From: Sphingomonas endolithica | Lineage (GTDB): Bacteria > Pseudomonadota > Alphaproteobacteria > Sphingomonadales > Sphingomonadaceae | Direction of reading: 5' to 3' | Length of the DNA: 64,000 nucleotides | Assembly (NCBI RefSeq): GCF_025231525.1 | Contig: NZ_CP103057.1 | Span: 2,800,501 to 2,864,500 of the forward strand | Shown here: positions 57,220-64,000 of the stretch, one piece after another | How positions within the stretch are numbered: the stretch's first letter is position 1 | How the letters are laid out: the number at the start of each line of letters is the position of its first letter | Notes under the pieces: generated by a model | Database searches by the model: none | Seen by the model: only the letters and a program-made list of their open reading frames with translations | What the model was told of the DNA's origin: nothing | Translations under genes and position numbers: made by a program

Positions 57220-57615
57220 ATGTCTGCCACCGCCCTTATCGTAGAAGACGAAATATTCGTCGCTCTGGACCTAGAGCGCATCCTCACCGATGCCGGATAC
57301 AAGGTGAAGGCGATCGCCGCGGATTGCTCGACCGCGATCGAAGAGGCGGACGAATGCAGCTTCGCGCTGGTCGACATCAACTTGCGCGATGGACCAACCG
57401 GGCCGGAACTCGCCGCCAGATTATCGCGGGAATACGGGATGAAGGTGGTGTTCGTCACCGCCAATCCGGCGCAGATCGGCACGCCGACCAGCGCGCTCGG
57501 CTATGTGCGCAAACCGTTCAGCGAGGCAGCGATCCTGGCTGCGGCTGCATTGGCGAGCGCGAGCCATGCCGCGCCCGTGCCGAGCGGTGATCTGGTGTTA
57601 ATAGACGAGGATTGA
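57220..57615 (+). CDS. Single-domain response regulator
   Basis: 131 residues, only a receiver domain. Acidic pocket VEDE (Asp10, Glu11), phosphoacceptor Asp52 in FALVDINLRDGPTG, the Thr in VVFVTANP and Lys in GYVRKPF are all present. No output domain, so it is a phosphorelay or adaptor protein (CheY/SdrG-like). The VTANPAQIG segment does not carry the FATGUY motif. Convergent with an HWE-type kinase gene 18 bp away. Confidence 0.9.
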   Translation: MSATALIVEDEIFVALDLERILTDAGYKVKAIAADCSTAIEEADECSFALVDINLRDGPTGPELAARLSREYGMKVVFVTANPAQIGTPTSALGYVRKPFSEAAILAAAALASASHAAPVPSGDLVLIDED

Positions 57616-57632
57616 GCCTCGCAGCTCTAGGC

Positions 57633-59204
57633 TTAGCTGCGGCTGAACGAACGTTGCGGCACGCGGATCGTCACGCGAAGACCTTCGGGACGCCAGTCTC
57701 GCTCCATCTTGCCACCCAGTTGGCGTACGGCGCTCATCTCCATCAACTGCGAGCCGAAACCGGCGGCTGCAGGAGCCGCGCCGATCGTCGGGCCACCCGT
57801 CTCGGTCCAGCACAACGTCACCTGGCCATCGCTGGTAGTGCACTCTAGTGTGATGGTGCCACCGTCCTTGGACAGCGCGCCATATTTGGTCGCGTTGGTG
57901 GCTAGCTCGTGGAACAGCAAGGCAAGCGGGGTGGCGGAGCGATCGTCGATCGCGACATCGTTACCCGAAACCATGATGCGCGGCGCGTCGGCCGGCTGAT
58001 AGGCCGCGAACAATTCGCCAAGTAGCCCGTGCAGGCTGCCCTGCGCTGCCGAGGGACGCGATTGCACGCTGTGCGGCCGGACGAAATCATGCGCCCGGCC
58101 AAGCGCCATCACACGCTCGCGCAGATCGTCGGAGATGCTACGGAAGCCGGGATTGGCACGCGCCGCAAAGCCGATCAGGCCGGAAATGACGGCGAAGATG
58201 TTCTTGATCCGGTGCGACAATTCCTGCGCGATGATCTCGCGTTCCTCGCTTGCTTCCTTTGCTTCATGCACGTCGGTGCAGGTGCCAAACCAGCGCACGA
58301 TCTCGCCCGCGTCGTTGCGCAACGGCAGCGCGCGGCCGAGCGTCCAGCGATAATCGCCATCATGACGGCGCAGCCGGTACTCGATCTGATAGGGTTCCCC
58401 GGTGGCCAGGCTGTGTCGCCACAGCTCGAAAGCGCGTTCCTGATCGTCTGGATGGAACATCCCGTTCCATTCGATTCCGTCGGTCGATCCCTCGGCCATG
58501 CCGGTGAATTCGTACCAGCGCGCATTGTAATAATCGTGATAGCCGTCAGGGAGCGTCGACCACACCATCTGCGGCATCGAATCCGCCAGCACGCGAAAGC
58601 GATTATGGCTCTCGGTCAGCGCGCGATGGCTCGCATTCTCGCTGTCGCGCCAGGCCGCCGCATCGCGGCTGTCGCGCAGGCGGGCCATCACCTGCTCGGC
58701 GAGCGTGGTAAGCCCCTGGCGCTGCAGCGGCGTCAGGTCGGCGCGCGGCTTGGTATCGATCACGCACAGCGAGCCGAGCGGTACGCCGTCATCGGCAACG
58801 AGCGGTGCACCGGCGTAGAAGCGGATATGCGGATCGCCGGTGACTAGCGGGTTCTCGGCAAAGCGCGGATCGACGCGGGCGTCGGGCACGACCATGATGT
58901 CGTCCTCACGCATCGCAAAGGCGCAGAAGCTGGTCTCGCGCGGCGTGTCGGTTGCGTCTAGCCCGGTGCGCGCGATGAAGGTCTGACGGCGCTCCTCGAC
59001 TAGGCTGACCAGGGCGATCGGCACTTCGCACAAGGCAGCCGCGAAATCGGTGATCGACTTTAGGTTCGCCGCATCGCGCAGCGATTCGATATCGTGGCTG
59101 GCGATGGCGGTGGCGCGCGCCGCCTCGTCGACCTGCCAGCCGATCGTGGCGGGCAGATCGACAGCGGTTACGTCACTGGCGTCGGGGCTGCTCTCGAGCC
59201 TCAA
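57633..59204 (-). CDS. GAF-PAS sensor histidine kinase, HWE type
   Basis: 523 residues. GAF domain (about 45-175, with [45 protein letters not shown]), PAS domain (about 200-325, [22 protein letters not shown] and [17 protein letters not shown]) and a kinase with ISHRIKN-like [11 protein letters not shown] and the N-box [15 protein letters not shown]. The HRxKN/HELxTNAxKYGALS combination is the HWE group. No membrane helix, so it is a cytosolic sensor, plausibly redox or light through the PAS, but no cofactor residue was identified. TTG start overlaps the ssb stop. Confidence 0.85.
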   Translation of the reverse strand: MRLESSPDASDVTAVDLPATIGWQVDEAARATAIASHDIESLRDAANLKSITDFAAALCEVPIALVSLVEERRQTFIARTGLDATDTPRETSFCAFAMREDDIMVVPDARVDPRFAENPLVTGDPHIRFYAGAPLVADDGVPLGSLCVIDTKPRADLTPLQRQGLTTLAEQVMARLRDSRDAAAWRDSENASHRALTESHNRFRVLADSMPQMVWSTLPDGYHDYYNARWYEFTGMAEGSTDGIEWNGMFHPDDQERAFELWRHSLATGEPYQIEYRLRRHDGDYRWTLGRALPLRNDAGEIVRWFGTCTDVHEAKEASEEREIIAQELSHRIKNIFAVISGLIGFAARANPGFRSISDDLRERVMALGRAHDFVRPHSVQSRPSAAQGSLHGLLGELFAAYQPADAPRIMVSGNDVAIDDRSATPLALLFHELATNATKYGALSKDGGTITLECTTSDGQVTLCWTETGGPTIGAAPAAAGFGSQLMEMSAVRQLGGKMERDWRPEGLRVTIRVPQRSFSRS

Positions 59205-59764
59205 AACGGAACGTCGTCGTCGAGATCATCGGCGAAGCTCTGCCGCCCGCCGCCGCCGGATCCCGCTCCTGCGCCGCCACGACCACCGCCATAGCCGCCG
59301 GCCGATCCGCCACCGGACCCGCCGCCAAAATCGTTGCCGCCGCCAAAGTCATCGCGCGCACCGCCACCGAAGCCGCCGCCCGACGCGCTGCCGCCACCGC
59401 CTGCACCGCCGCCGGGGCCATCGAGCATCGTCAGGACGCTGTTGAAGCCCTGCAGCACGATCTCGGTCGAATATTTATCCTGGCCCTGCGCATCCTGCCA
59501 TTTGCGGGTCTTGAGCGCGCCCTCGATATACACCTTGCTGCCCTTGCGCAGATAGCGCTCGGCGACATTGGCAAGGCCCTCGTTGAAAATCGCCACCGAA
59601 TGCCATTCGGTCGCTTCCTTGCGCTCGCCGGTATTCTTGTCCTTCCACGAATCGGACGTGGCGATGCGCAGGTTGACCACCTTGCCGCCGTTCTGGAAGC
59701 TCTTGCTTTCCGGATCGCGGCCGAGATTGCCGACGATGATCACCTTGTTGACGCTGCCCGCCAT
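59201..59764 (-). CDS. ssb: Single-stranded DNA-binding protein
   Basis: 187 residues. OB fold [82 protein letters not shown] glycine-rich tail of about 60 residues leads to the acidic tip DDDVPF that binds partner proteins. It coats single-stranded DNA in replication and repair. The kinase gene starts within its stop. Confidence 0.96.
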   Translation of the reverse strand: MAGSVNKVIIVGNLGRDPESKSFQNGGKVVNLRIATSDSWKDKNTGERKEATEWHSVAIFNEGLANVAERYLRKGSKVYIEGALKTRKWQDAQGQDKYSTEIVLQGFNSVLTMLDGPGGGAGGGGSASGGGFGGGARDDFGGGNDFGGGSGGGSAGGYGGGRGGAGAGSGGGGRQSFADDLDDDVPF

Positions 59765-59790
59765 ATCTCAATTCCTACGCTTGATCGGCC

Positions 59791-61656
59791 TTACAGACCG
59801 AGTCCCACCGCGGCCCAATAGGTCGCTCCTGCTGCGATGTAGGCGAGGGCGAACAAATAGCCAACCATGAAGGCGGGCCACTTCCATCCATTGGTCTCTC
59901 GCCTCGTCACGGCGATGGTCGAGATGCATTGCGGGGCGAAGACGAACCACATCAGGAAGGCAAGCGCGGTCGGCAGGCTCCAGCGCCCACGCAGGTTCTG
60001 CGACAATTTGCCCTGGCCGGCTTCGTCGTCGGGATTGTCGATCGCATAGACGGTGGCCATCGCACCGACCGCCGCCTCGCGCGCCGCCATCGCGGGCAGC
60101 AGCGAGAGTGCGATATCGTGGTTGAAGCCGATCGGCGCCACGACCACCTCGATGCCGCTGGCGATGCGCCCGGCGATCGAATATTCGCTCTGCCGCACGC
60201 CGGCGGGCGCGACCGGGTAGCTCGCTAGCACCCACAGCAACGCAACCGTCACCGCGATCGTCGTGCCGGCGCGCTTGAGGAAGATCAGCGCGCGGCTCCA
60301 CAGCCCGAGCGCCACGTCGCCCAGCCGGGGCCATTGATATTTGGGCATCTCCATCATGAAGCCCGAGGACGGCCCGGCGGTGACGGTGCGGCGCAGGACG
60401 AGTGCTGCGACATAAGCGGAGATGATGCCCAGCACGTAGAGCGCGAACATCACCATTCCCTGCAGCCCGACAAACGGCAGCACCTTCGTATTGGGGATCA
60501 GCGCGCCGATCACCAAGGTATAGACCGGCAGGCGCGCCGAACAGGTCATCAGCGGCGCGATCAGGATCGTGGTCAGGCGATCCTTCTCGTCGTCGATCGT
60601 GCGCGTGGCCATGATGCCGGGCACCGCGCAGGCGAAGCTGGAGAGCAACGGAATGAACGCGCGGCCTGACAGGCCGACGCCCGCCATCAGCCGGTCCATC
60701 ATGAAGGCGGCGCGGACCATATAGCCGGTCGCCTCCAGCACCAGGATGAAGGTGAAGAGGATCAAGATCTGCGGCAGGAACACGATCACCGCGCCTACGC
60801 CTGCGATCACGCCCTCGGTCAGGAACGAGCGCACGAACCCTGGCGGCAGCGCGGCGGAGACGCCGTTCTCAATCCCGGCGAACAATGTCTCGATCCAGCT
60901 GATCGGCGCCTCGGACCAGGCGAACACCGCCTGGAACATCAGGAACAGCAAGGCGAGCAGCAGGATCGGGCCGCTTACCGGGTGCAGCGCCACGGCATCG
61001 AACAGGTGCGTCCAGCGCCGGCCACTCGTTTCCGATACCGTGGCGGCGACGGAAATCGCGCGTGCACGACGTTGCAACGTGACGATATCCTCGCCGACAT
61101 GGCCCTGATTGGCGCGAACGCGCATCGCGCCGCCAGCCGTACCCTCGATCAGGCAGGTCAGCCGTGCCTTCAGCTGTTCCAGCCCGCGCTTGCGTACCGC
61201 GACGGTGGGAACCACGGGCACGCCGAGTTCGCGCTCCAGCACGGCGGCGTCGAGCGTCAGCCCGTCCCGCTCGGCGAGATCGACCATGTTGAGCGCGACA
61301 ATCACTGGCAGGCCGAGCGCGATCAGCTGCAGCGTGAAGCGCAGATGATTGTCGAGATTGGAGGCGTCGACGACGACGACGATCGCATCGGGCAGCCGCT
61401 CGCCGACTTGTGCGCCGGTCACCACGTCGCGCGTGACGCGTTCGTCGGGGCTGCTTGGATCGAGGCTGTAGGCGCCGGGCAGGTCGACCAGTTCTATCGG
61501 GCGGCCATCGTCCAGTGCGAGACGGCCGGAATGGCGCTCGACCGTCACGCCGGGATAGTTGCCGACCTTCTGCCGTGCCCCGGTCAGGGCGTTGAACAGC
61601 GCGCTCTTGCCGGCATTGGGGTTACCGACCAACGCGACCAGCGGCAGGATGCTCAT
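59791..61656 (-). CDS. feoB: Ferrous iron transporter FeoB
   Basis: 621 residues from ATG 61656. The N-terminal G domain has G1 GNPNAGKS (residues 11-18), G2 PGVTVERHSG, G3 DLPGAYSL and G4 NMVD; a helical spacer domain follows; then about eight membrane helices with the two Gate motifs (SFACAVPGIMATRTI; AAREAAVGAMATVYAI). GTP-driven Fe2+ uptake at the inner membrane. feoA lies 19 bp upstream on the same strand. Confidence 0.95.
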   Translation of the reverse strand: MSILPLVALVGNPNAGKSALFNALTGARQKVGNYPGVTVERHSGRLALDDGRPIELVDLPGAYSLDPSSPDERVTRDVVTGAQVGERLPDAIVVVVDASNLDNHLRFTLQLIALGLPVIVALNMVDLAERDGLTLDAAVLERELGVPVVPTVAVRKRGLEQLKARLTCLIEGTAGGAMRVRANQGHVGEDIVTLQRRARAISVAATVSETSGRRWTHLFDAVALHPVSGPILLLALLFLMFQAVFAWSEAPISWIETLFAGIENGVSAALPPGFVRSFLTEGVIAGVGAVIVFLPQILILFTFILVLEATGYMVRAAFMMDRLMAGVGLSGRAFIPLLSSFACAVPGIMATRTIDDEKDRLTTILIAPLMTCSARLPVYTLVIGALIPNTKVLPFVGLQGMVMFALYVLGIISAYVAALVLRRTVTAGPSSGFMMEMPKYQWPRLGDVALGLWSRALIFLKRAGTTIAVTVALLWVLASYPVAPAGVRQSEYSIAGRIASGIEVVVAPIGFNHDIALSLLPAMAAREAAVGAMATVYAIDNPDDEAGQGKLSQNLRGRWSLPTALAFLMWFVFAPQCISTIAVTRRETNGWKWPAFMVGYLFALAYIAAGATYWAAVGLGL

Positions 61657-61675
61657 GCTGTAAAGCGGCGTTGGA

Positions 61676-61942
61676 TCAGGCGGGGAGCACGCGCACCGAG
61701 GCAGCGACCGCACGGCGCAGCGCGACCGTCATACGCCCGATCCGGCAGGCGATCGGCCCGTTGCCGAATGGCGAACGGTGCAGCACCTCGACATCGACAC
61801 CTTCGTCGAAGCCCAGTTCACGCAAGCGGCGCGCCTCCGGGAGCGTCAGGCCCGACCAGTCGATCTGTGCGACGCGTGCCTGGTGACGGCGGGGTAGCCT
61901 CTCGAGGCTGACGGGACTCGCAATGGCTGCTGCTGCGTTCAT
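61676..61942 (-). CDS. feoA: Ferrous iron transport protein FeoA
   Basis: 88 residues, SH3-like fold: TLPEARRLRELGFDEGVDVEVLHRSPFGNGPIACRIGRMTVALRRAVAASVRV is the FeoA pattern. It supports FeoB activity at the cytoplasmic side. The gene order feoA-feoB is usual. A Fur-box-like palindrome lies just upstream of the start. Confidence 0.92.
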   Translation of the reverse strand: MNAAAAIASPVSLERLPRRHQARVAQIDWSGLTLPEARRLRELGFDEGVDVEVLHRSPFGNGPIACRIGRMTVALRRAVAASVRVLPA

Positions 61943-61946
61943 TGCG

Positions 61947-61959
61947 ATTGATTATCAAT
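61947..61959 (-). promoter_or_regulatory. Candidate Fur box of feoAB
   Basis: ATTGATTATCAAT is a palindrome with 6-bp arms and a central TTA, similar to the core of bacterial Fur-family operators. It lies 4 bp upstream of the feoA start codon in an AT-rich patch of a GC-rich region. In alphaproteobacteria, Fur/Mur and Irr boxes overlap in sequence, so the regulator is not certain. Confidence 0.5.
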
Positions 61960-62033
61960 AACTGCGCGGCATTGCCAGTGGCAATTTGCCTGGGCTGCAG
62001 ATTGCCGGGCCGGCGCCTAATGGAATCAGGCGC

Positions 62034-62699
62034 TTAGACCGCCGGGTAGCGCAATCGGCCGATGAACCGCGAGAGGCTGGGACGATGCTGTCCGCGGCCG
62101 AGCAGCCGCGCCTTGGCCTTTTCGAAGGTCATGATGCCGTCGATGCGGCGCGCCAGGAAGGCACGCGTGTCGGCATAGTCCGCGCTGTCATCATCGAGGA
62201 AGACGGTGACGGTGGCGCCGTAGACCCCGGCCAGGATCGTGCGCTTGGTATAATGGTTATAGTCAGTCGCCGTGTCGCCCGCCGCGCGCCACATCACGTC
62301 GGCCGCATGCCAGGCAAGGCGCGTGGCGGCGGCCAGGTTCTGCGGCATGGCCAGGATCGCCAGTGCGCGGCGCAGCGCCTCGCGGTCACGTGCCACTGCC
62401 TCCAGCCGTGCTTCCACCAGCGCGGCAATCTTCTCGCGGATCTTCATCGATGCCAGCCGTTCGGGGGGCAGTGCGACCAGCATGGCGGCATCGACATAAG
62501 CGAACCAGGCGGAGATCATGTCGACCGCGCCGCCGGGAAAAGCGAGCAAGGCGACATCGCGATCGACCCCCACCGCGTCCGCTGCGGCGTCCCGCGCGAT
62601 ATCGCCCCAGCCGTCAAAGGCGGCATTGGCGGCAAGCAATGGGGCGAGACCGGCGCGGATCTCGTCCAATGTGGCATCGGCAGGCAGCGGTTCGATCAT
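62034..62699 (-). CDS. COQ9-family protein
   Basis: 221 residues. The COQ9 core AFDGWGDIARDAAADAVGVDRDVALLAFPGGAVDMISAW followed by the helical lipid-binding region with AWHAADVMWRAAGDTATDYNHYTKRTILAGVYGATVTVFL. COQ9 presents ubiquinone intermediates to the COQ7/UbiF step; alphaproteobacteria are the closest bacterial relatives. Coupled to the transporter gene by a 4-bp overlap. Confidence 0.88.
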   Translation of the reverse strand: MIEPLPADATLDEIRAGLAPLLAANAAFDGWGDIARDAAADAVGVDRDVALLAFPGGAVDMISAWFAYVDAAMLVALPPERLASMKIREKIAALVEARLEAVARDREALRRALAILAMPQNLAAATRLAWHAADVMWRAAGDTATDYNHYTKRTILAGVYGATVTVFLDDDSADYADTRAFLARRIDGIMTFEKAKARLLGRGQHRPSLSRFIGRLRYPAV

Positions 62700-63604
62700 G
62701 ATATGTCCTTCGCCGCCATTCTAGGCCCGGCATCGGCGGGTGCAACCGCAGGCGTGCGCCGGACCAGCACCAGCGCTACCGCCACGAGGCCTGCGCCGAT
62801 CAAATCGGGGAAGCCCAGCCGTTCGTCATACACGATCCAGCCGATCGCCGCGGCGACCACCGGCTGCGTCAGCAATGCCAGCCCGACGACCAGCGGCGAC
62901 AAACGCCCCAGCGCGTAGATCATCAGCCCCTGGCCGATCAGCTGGCTGGCCAGTGCCAGGCCGACCAGCGGGGTCCAGTCGTTGGGCATCACCTTTTCAC
63001 CCAGGGCCAGGGCGAACACCAGCAACGGCACGATCCCGGCAATCGTCGATAGCGCCAGCGCGGGCAGCGGCGCCATCGTGTCGCGCGCCCGCGCCATGCA
63101 GATGAAGTACAAGGTGTAGAGAATGCCAGCGAGCAGGCACAGCAGGTCGCCGGCCAGATTACGCGGGTTGAGGCTGTACGACTGGCCCATCAGCAACGCC
63201 GCGCCGATCGCCGCCAGCAGCAACGCCACGCCTTGCATGCGACTGGGCCAGGCGCGAGCGATCAGGAAGCCGTAGAGCGGGAAGATCAACGTCGCCGAAT
63301 TGCCGAACAAGGTCGCATTGGCAAGCGTCGTGCGCAGGATGCCGAGGTGCCAGCTAGCAAGATCCGCCGCAAAGCTCACTCCCGCGACCGCCAGCATCAG
63401 CCAAAGCCCGCGACCGAGCCCGGTCGGCCGCCACCCGGTACCGAATGCCGCCGCCAGCAGTACCGGTGCCGCCAGCGTCACGCGCCAGAAGCCTGCGGCG
63501 ACCGGCCCGGTATCTGCCATGCGCACGAACCATGGGCCGAAAGCCAATGCGACATTGGCGCCGATCAGTGCGGCGAAAGCGAGCCGGTTGGCACCGCTGG
63601 TCAT
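62696..63604 (-). CDS. EamA/DMT-superfamily transporter
   Basis: 302 residues from ATG 63604; a GTG at 63622 is an alternative. Ten hydrophobic helices in two homologous EamA halves (FAALIGANVALAFGPWFVRMADTGPVAAGFWRV; LAGDLLCLLAGILYTLYFICMARARDTMAP). Inner-membrane exporter of unknown metabolite. Its stop overlaps the COQ9 start. It is divergent from the Old Yellow Enzyme gene. Confidence 0.88.
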   Translation of the reverse strand: MTSGANRLAFAALIGANVALAFGPWFVRMADTGPVAAGFWRVTLAAPVLLAAAFGTGWRPTGLGRGLWLMLAVAGVSFAADLASWHLGILRTTLANATLFGNSATLIFPLYGFLIARAWPSRMQGVALLLAAIGAALLMGQSYSLNPRNLAGDLLCLLAGILYTLYFICMARARDTMAPLPALALSTIAGIVPLLVFALALGEKVMPNDWTPLVGLALASQLIGQGLMIYALGRLSPLVVGLALLTQPVVAAAIGWIVYDERLGFPDLIGAGLVAVALVLVRRTPAVAPADAGPRMAAKDIS

Positions 63605-63703
63605 CACGCTGGTTTCGGCCACGTTAGTTTTTCTTGGGGGTTGCGGGATGCATGCCGCGCTGTAGCGCCCTATCTTTGCTGCGTCACAGCAAAAGGAAAT
63701 TTC

Positions 63704-64000
63704 GTGCCCAGCCTGTTCGATCCCATTCAGCTGGGTGCCATTACCGCCCCCAACCGTATCCTCATGGCGCCGCTGACGCGCGGGCGCGCTGATCGCAATC
63801 ACGTGCCGACCGAGATCATGGCCGAATATTATACGCAGCGCGCCCGCGCGGGGCTGATCATCAGCGAAGCGACCGGTATCAGCCGTGAAGGTCTCGGTTG
63901 GCCGTATGCCCCGGGGCTGTGGAACGACGAGCAGGTCGAGGCGTGGAAGCCGATCACGTCGTCGCTCCATGCCGCAGGCGGGCATATCGTCGCGCAATTG
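63704..64000 (+). CDS. Old Yellow Enzyme family oxidoreductase (partial)
   Basis: The first 99 codons of an OYE-type FMN ene-reductase; the gene runs off the window. PSLFDPIQLGAITAPNRILMAPLTRGRAD, then YYTQRARAGLIISEATGISREGLGWPYAPGLWNDEQVEAWKPI match the NemA/XenB-like group (the MAPLTRxRA and TQRAxAGLIISEAT motifs). The GTG start has AGGA 8 bases upstream. NADPH-dependent reduction of activated alkenes. Confidence 0.9.
   Translation, partial: MPSLFDPIQLGAITAPNRILMAPLTRGRADRNHVPTEIMAEYYTQRARAGLIISEATGISREGLGWPYAPGLWNDEQVEAWKPITSSLHAAGGHIVAQL

Overview
The window is high-GC chromosomal DNA from an alphaproteobacterium, most probably a Sphingomonas-like member of the Sphingomonadales. Evidence: the blocks rho-mnmE-mnmG-rsmG-parA-parB-holA-lptE-leuS and hemJ-hemE / ppsR-maf-aroE-coaE-dnaQ; alphaproteobacterial families (MmcB, DUF1491, DUF6489, DUF3576, a COQ9-type protein, an HWE-type kinase); frequent GTG and TTG starts; and many 4-bp stop/start overlaps. 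The assignment rests on gene content, not on a marker-gene search.

Region 1 (1-5.85 kb) is a decayed accessory segment ending at tRNA-Gly(GCC). It holds an intact and a truncated copy of a GrlR-like gene, two small genes of unknown function, a small membrane-protein gene cut by an in-frame stop, an FRG-domain gene broken by two frameshifts, and one intact large gene, an OLD-family ATPase/TOPRIM nuclease. No integrase or transposase is visible.

Region 2 (6-22.5 kb) is housekeeping: a CnoX-like thioredoxin/TPR protein and a Lon-N-domain protein, a UbiH-family hydroxylase, ftsK, lolA, xth, ribA, yggS, an outer-membrane-type protein, and the operon leuS-lptE-holA.

Region 3 (22.5-33.8 kb) is the origin-proximal segregation and RNA-modification block on the minus strand (parB, parA, rsmG, mnmG, mnmE, then rho, hemJ, hemE). 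Two near-identical parS palindromes lie at 24.27 kb (inside rsmG) and 26.71 kb (between mnmE and mnmG). The hemE-ppsR intergenic region (33459-33752) has an AT-rich segment, five DnaA-box-like 9-mers and GANTC sites. It occupies the same position as the Caulobacter chromosomal origin (between hemE and the RP001 homologue), so I call it oriC.

Region 4 (33.75-45.4 kb) runs mostly rightward from the origin: ppsR-maf-aroE, coaE, dnaQ, long-form hpf, ptsN, a thioesterase, DUF1491, a cell-wall hydrolase, mmcB, an ankyrin protein, SCO1, a YcgN-like protein, a YgjP-like peptidase and PBP1A.

Region 5 (45.5-49 kb) carries msrB and a three-gene operon of type III polyketide synthase, methyltransferase and FAD oxidoreductase, organised like srsABC phenolic-lipid clusters, next to tRNA-Leu(GAG).

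Region 6 (49-64 kb) holds a zinc-ribbon/DUF3426-like membrane protein, ftsE-ftsX-ydcF-plsC, tyrC-hisC, metX-GNAT-metW, a lone receiver domain facing an HWE-type kinase, ssb, feoA-feoB with a candidate Fur box, a COQ9-like gene, an EamA transporter and the start of an Old Yellow Enzyme gene. Imperfect intergenic palindromes, several ending GTCAT...ATGAC, are scattered through the core region.
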